Assembly: GCF_004331265.1 (NCBI RefSeq)
Contig: NZ_SJOO01000003.1
Location: 372,001-436,000, forward strand
Direction of reading: 5' to 3'
DNA length: 64,000 nucleotides
Source of the DNA: Enterobacter wuhouensis
GTDB taxonomy: Bacteria; Pseudomonadota; Gammaproteobacteria; Enterobacterales; Enterobacteriaceae
The position numbers and the translations under genes are program-made. The number at the start of each line of letters is the position of its first letter. Within the stretch, counting starts at the first letter, position 1. This document shows, piece after piece, positions 50,598 through 61,266 of the stretch. The notes under the pieces are model-generated. The model saw only the letters and a list, made by a program, of their open reading frames with translations. It did no database searches and had not been told where the DNA came from.

Positions 50598-52112
50598 ATG
50601 AGCTTTTCCGTAGACGTGCTGGCGAAGATCGCCATTGAACTGCAAACCGGTATCGGCCATCAGGACCGCTTTCAGCGCCTGATTTCCACGCTGCGCCACG
50701 TGCTTGAGTGCGATGCGTCCGCGCTGCTGCGCTACGAGGGGCGGCAGTTTATTCCGCTGGCTATCGACGGGCTGGCGCAGGACGTGCTGGGGCGGCGCTT
50801 TACGCTTGAAGGCCATCCGCGCCTGGAAACCATCGCTCGCGCGGGGGACGTGGTGCGCTTCCCGGCGGACAGCGACCTGCCCGATCCGTACGACGGCCTG
50901 ATCCCGGGACAGGAGAGCCTGAAGGTGCACGCCTGCATCGGGCTGCCGCTGTTTGCCGGACAAAACCTGATTGGCGCGCTCACGCTCGACGGCATGTCGC
51001 CGGACCAGTTTGATACCTTTAGCGACGAAGAGCTGCGCCTGATTGCCGCGCTGGCCGCCGGGGCGCTGAACAATGCCCTGCTGATTGAACAGCTGGAGAG
51101 CCAGAACATCCTACCCGGCAGCCCGGCGGCGTTCGAGCAGGTCGCGCACACGGAAATGATCGGCCTTTCGCCGGGGATGGAGCAGCTCAAAAAAGAGATC
51201 GACATCGTGGCGGCCTCCGATTTGAACGTGCTGATCTTCGGCGAAACCGGCACCGGTAAGGAGCTGGTGGCGAAATCGATCCACGAAGCCTCGCCGCGCG
51301 CGGTCAACCCGCTGGTGTACCTCAACTGTGCGGCCCTGCCGGAAAGCGTGGCGGAAAGCGAGCTGTTTGGGCACGTTAAGGGGGCGTTTACCGGGGCCAT
51401 CAGCAACCGCAGCGGCAAGTTCGAAATGGCCGATAACGGCACGCTGTTTCTGGATGAAATTGGCGAGCTGTCGCTGTCGCTACAGGCCAAGCTGCTGCGC
51501 GTGCTGCAGTATGGCGACATCCAGCGCGTGGGGGATGACCGCAGCCTGCGGGTGGACGTGCGCGTGCTGGCGGCGACCAACCGCGATCTGCGGGAAGAGG
51601 TGCTGGCGGGGAATTTCCGTGCGGACCTGTTCCACCGCCTGAGCGTATTCCCGCTCTCCGTCCCGCCGCTGCGCGAGCGCGGTGACGATGTCGTGCTGCT
51701 GGCCGGCTTTTTTTGCGAGCAGTGTCGGCTCAAAATGGGGCTGTCCCGCGTGGTGCTCAGCCCGGGGGCAAGAACCCATCTCCTGAGCTACGGCTGGCCG
51801 GGCAACGTGCGCGAGCTGGAGCACGCTATTCACCGCGCGGTGGTGCTGGCGCGGGCGACGCGCTCGGGTGACGAAGTGGTGATCCACGCGCGGCATTTTG
51901 CCCTTCATGATGACGGCGTACAGGCTGTCGCCCAGGCTACGCCGGAAATTGCCAATGAAAACCTGCGTGAAGCCACGGAGGCGTTTCAGCGTCAGATGAT
52001 CACCCGCGCGCTGGAGCAGAACAACCGCAGCTGGGCGGCGTGCGCGCGGGCGCTGGAGATGGACGTCGCCAACCTGCACCGGCTGGCGAAGCGTCTTGGG
52101 CTGAAGGGTTAA
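50598..52112 (+). CDS. norR: Nitric oxide-sensing sigma-54 activator NorR
   Basis: 504 residues from ATG 50598 ([16 protein letters not shown]), as in E. coli; a longer start at 50523 would span the NorR boxes. The GAF domain keeps the iron-site residues Asp57, Arg75, Asp96, Asp99, Cys113 and Asp131. AAA+ domain with [11 protein letters not shown] and GAFTGAI, and C-terminal Fis-type HTH. Divergent from norVW. Its stop overlaps convergent gutQ by four bases. Confidence 0.97.
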   Translation: MSFSVDVLAKIAIELQTGIGHQDRFQRLISTLRHVLECDASALLRYEGRQFIPLAIDGLAQDVLGRRFTLEGHPRLETIARAGDVVRFPADSDLPDPYDGLIPGQESLKVHACIGLPLFAGQNLIGALTLDGMSPDQFDTFSDEELRLIAALAAGALNNALLIEQLESQNILPGSPAAFEQVAHTEMIGLSPGMEQLKKEIDIVAASDLNVLIFGETGTGKELVAKSIHEASPRAVNPLVYLNCAALPESVAESELFGHVKGAFTGAISNRSGKFEMADNGTLFLDEIGELSLSLQAKLLRVLQYGDIQRVGDDRSLRVDVRVLAATNRDLREEVLAGNFRADLFHRLSVFPLSVPPLRERGDDVVLLAGFFCEQCRLKMGLSRVVLSPGARTHLLSYGWPGNVRELEHAIHRAVVLARATRSGDEVVIHARHFALHDDGVQAVAQATPEIANENLREATEAFQRQMITRALEQNNRSWAACARALEMDVANLHRLAKRLGLKG

Positions 52113-53074
52113 ATTATCCCGGCCTGGTAGAAGTCCTGCAGGTTGATGGCGCCGCACAGCCTGCCGCGCTCATCCACCACCGGGGCGGCGGTGATTTTAC
52201 GCTTCATCAGCACCTCTTTGGCCTCAATGGCGCGGCTTTCGGCGTTCAGCGTCAGCCCGCCGAGGGTCATTGCGTCCGACACCTGCGATTCCAGCGTGCC
52301 GCCTCCCACCAGCCAGCGGCGCAGATCGCCGTCGGTGAACACGCCCCTTACGCAGCCGCTTTCGTCGCACACCGCCACCAGCCCCAGCCCGGTGCGGCTG
52401 AGTTCTAGCATTGCATCCATCACGCTGGTGTCGAGTTTGACCTGCGGAATGGCGTCGTCGGTACGCATCAGGTGGTGAACCTTGTTGAGCAGGCGTGCGC
52501 CGAGCGCGCCCGCAGGATGGGAGCGGGCAAAATCTTCTTCGTTAAAGCCGCGCGCCTGCATCACCGCCATGGCCAGCGCGTCGCCCATCATCAGGGTGTT
52601 CACGGTGCTGGAGGTCGGGGCAAGGTGCATCGGGCAGGCTTCGCGCTCGACGGAAATATCCAGCGTCGCTTTGGCGGCCAGCGCCAGCGGCGAGCGGGAT
52701 TTGCCGGTCATCGCCAGCAGGGCGACCGATTTTTCCTGCAGGCGCGGAATAATTAGATCCAGCTCTTTGGCCGAACCGGAGTAGGAGATAAACAGCATCA
52801 CGTCGCGGCTTTCGATCATCCCGAGATCGCCGTGCAGCGCTTCGGCGGGATGCACGAAGAACGCCGGGGTGCCGGTGCTGGCGAGCGTCGCGGCAATCTT
52901 TTTGCCGATATGGCCGGATTTACCGATGCCCGCTACGATCACTTTGCCTTCGCAGTGGATAATGGTGTTGGCGGCGCGGACAAAATCCTCGCCCAGACGT
53001 TCCGGCAGGCGGCTGGCTTCCTGCAGCTCCAGCATCAGCGTCTGGCGGCCCGTTTCTAACAGAAAATCACTCAT
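52109..53074 (-). CDS. gutQ: D-arabinose 5-phosphate isomerase GutQ
   Basis: SIS-domain isomerase (ribulose-5-P to arabinose-5-P) with two CBS domains, 321 residues. SIS motifs [20 protein letters not shown] near 49-68 and [11 protein letters not shown] pair in the last ~120 residues. Last gene of the srl operon, overlapping srlR by eight bases. A KdsD-type partner would lie elsewhere. Confidence 0.95.
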   Translation of the reverse strand: MSDFLLETGRQTLMLELQEASRLPERLGEDFVRAANTIIHCEGKVIVAGIGKSGHIGKKIAATLASTGTPAFFVHPAEALHGDLGMIESRDVMLFISYSGSAKELDLIIPRLQEKSVALLAMTGKSRSPLALAAKATLDISVEREACPMHLAPTSSTVNTLMMGDALAMAVMQARGFNEEDFARSHPAGALGARLLNKVHHLMRTDDAIPQVKLDTSVMDAMLELSRTGLGLVAVCDESGCVRGVFTDGDLRRWLVGGGTLESQVSDAMTLGGLTLNAESRAIEAKEVLMKRKITAAPVVDERGRLCGAINLQDFYQAGII

Positions 53075-53840
53075 CTCTTTCTCCGGTTACGATCACGTCG
53101 ATTCCTTTCTCTTCCAGCGCTTTCTTAAACGCCGGGTCGATACCCGCGTCGGTAATCAGCTTATCGACGCTTTCAAGGCTACAGACAATGTTGGGGCTTT
53201 TGCGGCCAAACTTCGACGAGTCTGCCATCAAAATCACTTCCCGCGCGGCGTTGCACATGGCCTTGCTGACGCTGAACACCTCGTTAAAGGTGGTGACGCC
53301 CGCGTTGAGGTCGATGCCGTCGGTGCCCATAAACAGTTTATCAAAGCTGAAGTGGTCAAAGGCGTTCTCCGCCAGCTGGCCGTGAAACGACGCCGATTTT
53401 TTGCGAAAGGTGCCGCCGGGCATCAGGATGGTCTGCTCGCTGTCAAACTCCGACAGGGCGTTGACGATGTGCAGGCTGTTGGTCATCACCGTGATGTTGT
53501 TAAAGCGGCTGAGCAGGGGGATCATCTGCAGAACGGTGCTGCCCGCGTCGAGGATGATGGAGTCGCCGTCGTGGATAAACTTCACGGCAGCTTCGGCAAT
53601 CAGCGCTTTCTGGTGGGTATTGATCAGCGTTTTGTGATCGATAGGCGGGTCCGCTTCGTCTTTATTGAGCACCACGCCGCCGTAGGTTCGAATGACGGCA
53701 CCGGAGTTTTCGAGCAATACCAGGTCCTTGCGTATTGTCGTGCCGGTGGTGTCAAAGTAGTGGGCCAGATCCTCTACCGAGCATTTTCCCTGCTTTTGCA
53801 GATGCTCCAGAATGGCCGCCTGCCGCTGACGAGGTTTCAT
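53067..53840 (-). CDS. srlR: Sorbitol operon repressor SrlR (GutR)
   Basis: DeoR-family repressor, 257 residues. HTH near residues 1-55 ([35 protein letters not shown]); sugar-phosphate sensing domain with [11 protein letters not shown] and GxxGID-like [11 protein letters not shown]. Follows gutM after 63 bases, which hold a strong palindrome. Confidence 0.95.
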   Translation of the reverse strand: MKPRQRQAAILEHLQKQGKCSVEDLAHYFDTTGTTIRKDLVLLENSGAVIRTYGGVVLNKDEADPPIDHKTLINTHQKALIAEAAVKFIHDGDSIILDAGSTVLQMIPLLSRFNNITVMTNSLHIVNALSEFDSEQTILMPGGTFRKKSASFHGQLAENAFDHFSFDKLFMGTDGIDLNAGVTTFNEVFSVSKAMCNAAREVILMADSSKFGRKSPNIVCSLESVDKLITDAGIDPAFKKALEEKGIDVIVTGERDE

Positions 53841-53859
53841 AGGCGCTTCGTTCCTTAGG

Positions 53860-53881
53860 TTGCGAAATGATAATTTCGCAA
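53860..53881. promoter_or_regulatory. Perfect palindrome between gutM and srlR
   Basis: TTGCGAAAT-GATA-ATTTCGCAA, 9-bp perfect arms, with a related half CGAAATTAT 20 bases on. Lies in the srlR leader, without a T tract. Operator, attenuator or RNA-stabilising hairpin are possible. Confidence 0.55.
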
Positions 53882-53903
53882 GCCTATAGCTTTCACAACG
53901 AAA

Positions 53904-54263
53904 TTATCCATGTTTCAGATTAAGCGCTAATGATAGTGCATTCTGACAGAGTGGATCATGGGGAAAGATCACATCAGGCTGCAATTCCTGCAGCGAAATG
54001 CCGTTGATTGCCTGGATTTTCACCGGCCGGGCGAACACCGTCATGCCGCGCATGATGAGGGAATCGCAGACGCGGTTGTTTTCATCCAGCGCAACGGCGA
54101 CGACCACGCGCGGCTTGAAGCGCCCGCCGGAACGTCCGACCCCGACGCGCCCCTTCTGACACAGGGCGTCAAACGCGCGGTTGAACTGGTGGATCTGCCA
54201 GCCGCCGAACGCCATCTGGCACAGCCAGGCGAGGGCGGCGACGGTGATGAGTGCGGTTACCAT
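53904..54263 (-). CDS. gutM: Sorbitol operon activator GutM
   Basis: 119-residue protein with one N-terminal membrane segment (ALITVAALAWLCQMAFGGWQI) and a short soluble part. Known in E. coli as an activator of srl transcription acting with SrlR, though no DNA-binding motif is visible. Separated from srlD by a REP pair. Confidence 0.93.
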   Translation of the reverse strand: MVTALITVAALAWLCQMAFGGWQIHQFNRAFDALCQKGRVGVGRSGGRFKPRVVVAVALDENNRVCDSLIMRGMTVFARPVKIQAINGISLQELQPDVIFPHDPLCQNALSLALNLKHG

Positions 54264-54278
54264 ATTTCACTCCTTAAA

Positions 54279-54352
54279 TGCCGGGTGGCGGCTGCGCCTT
54301 ACCCGGCCTACGGGATTTGTAGCCCCGGTAAGCGCAGCGCCACCGGGGAAGG
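54279..54352. repeat. REP-type repeat pair inside srl operon
   Basis: GCCGGGTGGCGGCTGCGCC...ACCCGGC (54280-54307) and GCCCCGGTAAGCGCAGCG...CCACCGGGG (54321-54348 region). Lies between srlD and gutM within one operon. Confidence 0.8.
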
Positions 54353-54355
54353 GAC

Positions 54356-55135
54356 TTAGAACATGACCTGCCCGCCGGTCACGTTAATCGACTGCCCGGT
54401 GCAATAAGACGCCTTCGGGCTGGCGTAAAACAGCAGCATGTTCAGCACGTCCTGATAGTCGCACCCGCGCTTCAGCGGCACCTTATCGATGTAGTACTGC
54501 TCAACCTCGTCGGCGCTAATGCCGAGCTTGGTGGCGTACTGCGGCAGCAGGGACTGGAACATCGGCGATTTCAGCAGGTTGCCGAGCATCAGCGAGTGAA
54601 CGGTAATGCCGTACTCGGCCAGATCCAGCGCCAGAGACTGCGTCAGCCCCACGCCGCCAAACTTCGCCGCGCTGTAGCCGGAGTTGTGCTTGCTACCCAC
54701 TTTGCCCGATTTTGAGTTGATCTGGATGATGCGCCCCTGAATGCCGTCGCGGATCATCAGGCGGGAAAACTCGCGGGCGCAGAGGAAATAGCCCACCAGG
54801 TTCACCTGCAGCGAGCGGTCAAAATCCCCCAGTTCGAAATCGCTGATAAAGGCCGCTTTCGCAATCCCCGCGCTGTAGACCAGCAGGTCGGTACGTCCAA
54901 AAATCTCGTCCACGCCGCGGGCCAGGGCCATCACGCTCTGCTCGCTGGTGGCGTCCGCACCAAACCCGTACGCCGTGCCTTCGCCAAACTCGGTGTTAAT
55001 GGTGTCCGCCACGCGGGCGGCTTTTTCACTCTGAATGTCCACTACCGCCACGCGGTAACCCTCTGCGGCAAGCCCACGGCAGAGGAACTCGCCTAAGGTT
55101 TGTCCCCCACCAATGACAACGGCAACCTGACTCAT
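54356..55135 (-). CDS. srlD: Sorbitol-6-phosphate 2-dehydrogenase SrlD
   Basis: NAD-dependent short-chain dehydrogenase converting sorbitol-6-P to fructose-6-P. 259 residues from ATG 55135 (MSQVAVVIGGGQTLGEFLC). NAD motif GGGQTLG near residues 9-15, catalytic YxxxK in GYSAAKFGG. A longer open frame toward srlB is a shadow. Confidence 0.96.
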   Translation of the reverse strand: MSQVAVVIGGGQTLGEFLCRGLAAEGYRVAVVDIQSEKAARVADTINTEFGEGTAYGFGADATSEQSVMALARGVDEIFGRTDLLVYSAGIAKAAFISDFELGDFDRSLQVNLVGYFLCAREFSRLMIRDGIQGRIIQINSKSGKVGSKHNSGYSAAKFGGVGLTQSLALDLAEYGITVHSLMLGNLLKSPMFQSLLPQYATKLGISADEVEQYYIDKVPLKRGCDYQDVLNMLLFYASPKASYCTGQSINVTGGQVMF

Positions 55136-55149
55136 GTGTCTCTCCTTAA

Positions 55150-55512
55150 TTACGCAACAAATTTTAACGTGCAGCCTGGGGTAACGGCCTGCGGAACCGG
55201 GCCCGCCACGTGAACCGTGCCGGGATACTCGGCCTGCGGCTGGCCGTCGAAACGCAGGGTGATATGGCCCAGCTCGCGCAGGTTTTGCTCGGCCACGTCG
55301 CCGACGGCGGTCACGGCATAGCGCGCCTCGCCCAGCTCCAGCCGGCTTCCTGCCTTCAGCTCGCCCTTCAGCTCGCCGTGGCAGTGGATAAAGCAAAACT
55401 CTTCGATATCCGCCGGGGCGCCTTCTCGGAAGGTGATCAGCATCTGGTCGTTTAGCGCGTCGGCCGCGCTCTGGCCGATGCGGGTAATGGTGGTCTGATA
55501 AATCACGGTCAT
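55150..55512 (-). CDS. srlB: PTS sorbitol EIIA component SrlB
   Basis: 120 residues, EIIA of the glucitol/sorbitol family. The phosphohistidine is in the HCHGE segment (about 42-46). Soluble partner of SrlA/SrlE. 14 bases from srlD. Confidence 0.95.
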   Translation of the reverse strand: MTVIYQTTITRIGQSAADALNDQMLITFREGAPADIEEFCFIHCHGELKGELKAGSRLELGEARYAVTAVGDVAEQNLRELGHITLRFDGQPQAEYPGTVHVAGPVPQAVTPGCTLKFVA

Positions 55513-55524
55513 CGCAGGAACCTC

Positions 55525-57086
<1,562 letters not shown>

Positions 57087-57260
57087 ATTAGATCTCACAA
57101 TGAAAGAAAAATAGATTATTTTGAAAGTTAACGGGATGTATACAGCCAGTTTGGATGAAAAAAGCACAGATTTGCGTTGGGGAAGTGTTACCGCTTCCTT
57201 GAGGAGACGGGGATGCTTTACCATAATGGGTTCTTACCGAACTCGTTAAATGGATGTCCC

Positions 57261-58361
57261 ATGTTCAAGCGTCGTTACGCAGCGCTGTTGCCTGCGCTTA
57301 TTCTGCTGTCCGCCTGTAGTAGCAAACCTAAAACTGAAGCCGTCCAGCAAACGGCTGGCGCGCCTTCCGGAGGGTTCCTGCTGGAGCCGCAGCACAATAT
57401 GATGCAGATGGGCGGCGACTTCGCGAACAACCCGGCGGCCGAGCAGTTCATCGACAAAATGGTGAGCAAGCACGGCTTTGACCGCCAGCAGCTGCATGAA
57501 ATTCTCTCTCAGGCGAAGCGCCTGGACTACGTGCTGCGCCTGATGGACAGGCAGGCACCGACGGCGCAGGTGCCGACCGGGCCAAACGGCGCGTGGCTGC
57601 GCTATCGCAAACAGTTTATTACGCCGGACAACGTGCAAAACGGCGTGGTGTTCTGGAACCAGTACGAAGATGCGCTCAACCGCGCCTGGCAGGTCTACGG
57701 CGTACCGCCGGAAATTATCGTTGGGATCATCGGCGTGGAAACCCGCTGGGGCCGCGTGATGGGCAAAACCCGCATCCTCGACGCGCTGGCGACGCTTTCG
57801 TTTAACTACCCGCGCCGCGCCGCGTATTTCTCCTCCGAGCTGGAGACCTTCCTGCTGATGGCGCGCAGCGAGCAGGACGACCCGCTCGATCTGAAAGGGT
57901 CCTTTGCCGGGGCGATGGGCTACGGCCAGTTTATGCCGTCCTCCTATAAACAGTATGCTGTTGACTTTAACGGAGATGGCCATATCAACCTGTGGGACCC
58001 GGTGGATGCCATCGGCAGCGTAGCGAACTACTTCAAAGCCCACGGCTGGACGCCGGGCGGCCAGGTTGCCGTGCAGGCAAACGGCGAGGCGTTTGGTCTG
58101 GAAAACGGCTTTAAAACCAAATACAGCGTTGCGCAGCTGACGGCGGCAGGCTTAACGCCGACCCAGCCGCTGGGCAATGTCGACCAGGTGAGCCTGCTGC
58201 GCCTGGACGTGGGTACCGGCTATCAATATTGGTACGGCCTGCCGAACTTCTACACCATCACCCGCTATAACCACAGCACCCACTATGCAATGGCGGTGTG
58301 GCAGCTGGGGCTGGCGGTATCTCAGGCCCGCGTGCCGGCGGCGTCACCGTTTAGTCAGTAA
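57261..58361 (+). CDS. mltB: Membrane-bound lytic murein transglycosylase B
   Basis: Outer-membrane lipoprotein that cleaves peptidoglycan to 1,6-anhydromuropeptides. 366 residues from ATG 57261 (MFKRRYAALLPALILLSAC), giving a lipobox LSAC with Cys19. Catalytic Glu160 in GVETRWGRVMG, and FAGAMGYGQFMPSSY downstream. An earlier in-frame start (57177) adds residues before the signal peptide and is rejected. Confidence 0.95.
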   Translation: MFKRRYAALLPALILLSACSSKPKTEAVQQTAGAPSGGFLLEPQHNMMQMGGDFANNPAAEQFIDKMVSKHGFDRQQLHEILSQAKRLDYVLRLMDRQAPTAQVPTGPNGAWLRYRKQFITPDNVQNGVVFWNQYEDALNRAWQVYGVPPEIIVGIIGVETRWGRVMGKTRILDALATLSFNYPRRAAYFSSELETFLLMARSEQDDPLDLKGSFAGAMGYGQFMPSSYKQYAVDFNGDGHINLWDPVDAIGSVANYFKAHGWTPGGQVAVQANGEAFGLENGFKTKYSVAQLTAAGLTPTQPLGNVDQVSLLRLDVGTGYQYWYGLPNFYTITRYNHSTHYAMAVWQLGLAVSQARVPAASPFSQ

Positions 58362-58371
58362 GTCACTTTAT

Positions 58372-58411
58372 TCCCCCTCTCCCTGTGGGAGAGGGCTGGG
58401 GTGAGGGCATC
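58372..58411. repeat. CCCTCTCCC-type repeat, copy after mltB
   Basis: CCCCCTCTCCCTGTGGGAGA then GGGCTGGGGTGAGGGCA; a CTCTCCC-TGT-GGGAGAG hairpin about 15 bases after the mltB stop. It may serve as its 3' end. Confidence 0.8.
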
Positions 58412-58433
58412 AGGCCGCAGTGCCGCCCAATCG

Positions 58434-58468
58434 CCCGGTGACGCTTCGCTTACCGGGCCTACGGGCTG
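58434..58468. repeat. REP-type unit between two CCCTCTCCC repeats
   Basis: GCCCGGTGACGC...TTACCGGGC followed by CTACGGGC, the same REP family as at 15989. Confidence 0.75.
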
Positions 58469-58470
58469 GG

Positions 58471-58513
58471 TATTCTCCCTCTCCCTTTGGAAGAGGGTTG
58501 GGGTGAGGGCACC
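58471..58513. repeat. CCCTCTCCC-type repeat, second copy after mltB
   Basis: CTCCCTCTCCCTTTGGAAGA then GGGTTGGGGTGAGGGCAC, a near copy of the unit at 58372, in direct orientation. Confidence 0.8.
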
Positions 58514-58592
58514 CGCGCGCACTTATTTCCTGCTGAAACATTTCGCCACACTCCCTTTTCACACCCGCCATTTACATCTTAATCGCCTTTCA

Positions 58593-58615
58593 TTATTGTT
58601 ATGTTATAACATTTA
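58593..58615 (+). promoter_or_regulatory. Zur-like box upstream of the zinc ABC operon
   Basis: The right half TATAACATTTA matches the Zur consensus half TATAACATTTC at 10 of 11 positions; the left half has core TGTTAT and matches 7 of 11. 13 bases before the small membrane-protein start. Confidence 0.7.
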
Positions 58616-58628
58616 ATGTGGTGTCGAT

Positions 58629-58736
58629 ATGTCAACGTCCTTGTTTTCTCTCTCTTCCCCGGTTCGGCTGCTGCTGGCCCTGGTACTCATTCTCTTTCTC
58701 GGGCTGGCCGTGCGCTGGGCGGTGGCGTTGCCATGA
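58629..58736 (+). CDS. Small membrane protein leading the zinc ABC operon (35 residues)
   Basis: ATG 58629 to TGA 58736: MSTSLFSLSSPVRLLLALV, then LILFLGLAVRWAVALP. One clear membrane span (about residues 12-32) after a short Ser-rich head. Four-base overlap (ATGA) with the ATPase gene, so coupling is likely. No strong ribosome site (GTGGTG). Not matched to a known family; a possible transporter accessory. Could be non-coding leader. Confidence 0.55.
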   Translation: MSTSLFSLSSPVRLLLALVLILFLGLAVRWAVALP

Positions 58737-59386
58737 TCGTGATGAACGAACTGGTCGCGGGCTACGACCGCCAGCCCGTTACGCGTCCTCTTTCGGGGGG
58801 GATCGAACGGGGGAGCATGACCGCGATTATCGGCGCTAACGGCTGCGGGAAATCTACGCTGCTGAAAACGCTCGCCGGGTTTATCCCGCCCGTGAGCGGC
58901 AGATTCCGCTGGCAGGGTAAACGCCCGGTAATCGGCTGGCTGGCGCAGCGTCATGCCCTGGAGGCGCAGTTTCCGCTGACCGTACGGGACGTGGTCAGCA
59001 TGGGCTGCTGGCCCGGTATTTCACTTTTCGCCGGTTTGCGCCGCGAAGCGGGCCTGCGCATCAGCGGCGCGCTTGAGCGCGTGGGGCTGGAATCGCTGGC
59101 GTTAACCACCATCGATGAACTCTCCGGCGGCCAGTTTCAGCGCATGCTGTTTGCCCGCGTCCTGGTGCAGCAGGCGCCGCTGGTGATGCTGGATGAACCC
59201 TTTACCGGCGTCGATGAGGCCACCTGCAACGTGCTGATGGATCTGATGCTGGAGATGTATATGCAGGGCCAGACGCTGCTGGCGGTTCTGCACGACAGCG
59301 AGCGCGTGTCGCGCCACTTCCCGCAAACGCTGCGCCTGGACGCTGACGTACCGCGCTGGAAAACCGAGCGGGTGAGGGTGGCATGA
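58733..59386 (+). CDS. Metal (zinc-type) ABC transporter ATPase
   Basis: 217 residues from ATG 58733 (MIVMNELVAGYDRQP). Walker A GANGCGKSTLLKTLAG near 34-49, signature LSGGQFQRMLFARVL, Walker B LVMLDEPFTGVDE and switch LLAVLHDSERV. Cytoplasmic energy subunit of a ZnuC/SitB-like importer. Overlaps the permease start by four bases. Confidence 0.9.
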   Translation: MIVMNELVAGYDRQPVTRPLSGGIERGSMTAIIGANGCGKSTLLKTLAGFIPPVSGRFRWQGKRPVIGWLAQRHALEAQFPLTVRDVVSMGCWPGISLFAGLRREAGLRISGALERVGLESLALTTIDELSGGQFQRMLFARVLVQQAPLVMLDEPFTGVDEATCNVLMDLMLEMYMQGQTLLAVLHDSERVSRHFPQTLRLDADVPRWKTERVRVA

Positions 59387-60243
59387 TCTGGCATACATTC
59401 TTCCAGCCTTTCATCGAGTATGGCTTTATGCGCCGCGCGCTGGTGGTTTGCCTGGCGCTTTCCGTCAGCACCACCGCGCTGGGCGTATTCCTTCAGCTGC
59501 GCCGGATGAGCCTGATGGGCGATGCGCTCTCGCACGCCATTCTGCCCGGCGTCGCCGTGGGGTATCTACTCAGCGGGATGTCGCTGCTGGCGATGAGCAT
59601 TGGCGGCTTTATTGCCGGGATTACCGTAGCGCTGGTGGCAGGGCTGGTCAGCCGCCGCACGCCGCTCAAAGAAGATGCCAGCTTTGCCGGTTTCTACCTC
59701 GGTTCGCTGGCGCTGGGCGTCACGCTGGTTTCCCTGCGCGGTTCGAACATCGACCTCCTGCATCTGCTGTTCGGTTCTATTCTCGCGGTGGACAGCGATG
59801 CCGCGCTGTTTGTGGTAGGGGTTTGTGTCTTCACGCTCATCGTGCTGGCTATTTTTTATCGCGGGCTCGTGACTGAGGCGTTTGATACCGCCTGGCTGCA
59901 GGTAAACGCCCGCTGGCTACCCGGCTTACTGCACGGCCTGTTTCTGGCGCTGCTGGTGCTTAACCTGGTGGCCGGTTTTCAGGTGCTTGGCACGCTGATG
60001 GCGGTCGGTCTGATGATGCTCCCCGCCGTGGCGGCGCGCTGCTGGGCGCGCACCTTACCGGGATTACTGCTGATGGCGGGCATTAGCGGCATTGTTTGCG
60101 CGTGGCTGGGGCTGAGCCTCTCCTGGGCGGTGAGTTTACCCGCCGGACCGTCCATCGTGCTCACCGCCAGCGCCCTCTTTTTTATGTCCATTCTATTTGG
60201 CACGCGCAGCAGGCTGGCTGGCAGCCTGCGGACGCTTTTTTAA
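59383..60243 (+). CDS. Metal (zinc-type) ABC transporter permease
   Basis: ABC-3 family permease of 286 residues with about 8-9 helices. Signature LRRMSLMGDALSHAILPGVAVGYLLSG near residues 30-60. Relatives are ZnuB and SitC/D. It follows the ATPase by overlap and precedes the binding protein by 14 bases. Confidence 0.92.
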   Translation: MIWHTFFQPFIEYGFMRRALVVCLALSVSTTALGVFLQLRRMSLMGDALSHAILPGVAVGYLLSGMSLLAMSIGGFIAGITVALVAGLVSRRTPLKEDASFAGFYLGSLALGVTLVSLRGSNIDLLHLLFGSILAVDSDAALFVVGVCVFTLIVLAIFYRGLVTEAFDTAWLQVNARWLPGLLHGLFLALLVLNLVAGFQVLGTLMAVGLMMLPAVAARCWARTLPGLLLMAGISGIVCAWLGLSLSWAVSLPAGPSIVLTASALFFMSILFGTRSRLAGSLRTLF

Positions 60244-60257
60244 CGCAAGGGGAAATG

Positions 60258-61136
60258 ATGAAACGTACAGGGTTAGCCGTGGCGCTCGCGCTTGGGATGC
60301 TGTCGCAGGGTGTGATGGCGAAAACGATCAATGTGGTGACAAGCTTTTCCATTCTGGGGGATATCACGCAGGAAGTGGGGGGTGACCACGTTAAGGTGAC
60401 GACGCTGGTCGGCCCGGACGGCGATCCGCACACCTTTGAACCGTCCCCGAAAGACAGCGCGGCGCTCAGCAAGGCTGACGTGGTGGTGGTTAACGGTCTG
60501 GGGCTGGAGGGCTGGCTTGACCGTCTGGTGAAAGCCTCCGGGTTTAAAGGCCAGCTGGTGGTGGCCTCAGCCGGGGTGAAAACGCACACGCTTGAGGAAG
60601 ATGGCAAAACCGTGACCGATCCGCACGCGTGGAACAGCGCGGCGAACGGGGCGCTGTATGCAAAAAATATTCTGGACGGGCTGGTGAAAGCCGATCCGCA
60701 AGATAAAGCGGCGCTCGAGGCTACTGGTAAGCCGTATATCGCGCAACTGACGCAACTGGATGGCTGGGCCAAAACGCGCTTTAGCCAGATCCTGCCGGCG
60801 AAGCGCAAAGTGCTGACCAGCCATGACGCTTTCGGCTATTTCAGCCGCGCGTATGGCGTGACCTTTATGGCGCCGCAGGGGCTATCGTCTGAGAGCGAAG
60901 CCAGCGCGGCGCAGGTTGCCGGGATCATTAATCAAATTAAGGCCGACGGCGTGAAAACCTGGTTTATGGAAAATCAGCTCGATCCGCGTCTGGTTAAACA
61001 GATTGCATCGGCGACGGGCGCGCAGCCAGGGGGCGAGCTTTACCCGGAAGCGCTGTCGGCCAAAGGCGGCGTTGCGGATACCTACGTGAAGGCGTTTCGC
61101 CACAATGTGGATACGCTCACGAACAGCATGAAATAA
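60258..61136 (+). CDS. Metal (zinc-type) ABC substrate-binding protein
   Basis: 292 residues from ATG 60258 (MKRTGLAVALALGMLSQGVMA), with GGGGAA upstream; another ATG is one codon earlier. Sec signal peptide cleaved near Ala21. ZnuA/TroA-family cluster A-I protein. Likely ligands His58 (GDPHTFEPSP), His123 (DPHAWNS), His189 (TSHDAFGYF) and Asp242 (ENQLDPRL); His at the third place, not Glu, favours zinc over manganese. There is no His-rich loop as in E. coli ZnuA. Confidence 0.9.
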   Translation: MKRTGLAVALALGMLSQGVMAKTINVVTSFSILGDITQEVGGDHVKVTTLVGPDGDPHTFEPSPKDSAALSKADVVVVNGLGLEGWLDRLVKASGFKGQLVVASAGVKTHTLEEDGKTVTDPHAWNSAANGALYAKNILDGLVKADPQDKAALEATGKPYIAQLTQLDGWAKTRFSQILPAKRKVLTSHDAFGYFSRAYGVTFMAPQGLSSESEASAAQVAGIINQIKADGVKTWFMENQLDPRLVKQIASATGAQPGGELYPEALSAKGGVADTYVKAFRHNVDTLTNSMK

Positions 61137-61147
61137 CATTCTCCACG

Positions 61148-61173
61148 GCCGGTGCGCCTGCACCGGCTTTTTT
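61148..61173 (+). terminator. Intrinsic terminator of zinc ABC operon
   Basis: GCCGGTGC-GCCT-GCACCGGC, perfect 8-bp stem, followed by TTTTTT, 11 bases after the binding-protein stop. Confidence 0.92.
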
Positions 61174-61266
61174 CTGAAGCCCCCTCGTAAAACCCGAAGC
61201 GCATCCCCATATTTGACGAGAAAGTGCTATCTTGTGCTGCACGTTTCTCTATGGCCTGGAGCGAGA

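Noticed and set aside
58616..58732. N-terminal extension of the zinc ABC ATPase from ATG 58616
   Set aside because: Would add 39 residues with no ABC likeness; the start at 58733 gives a normal ABC N terminus, and the stretch is better explained by the 35-residue frame in another phase.
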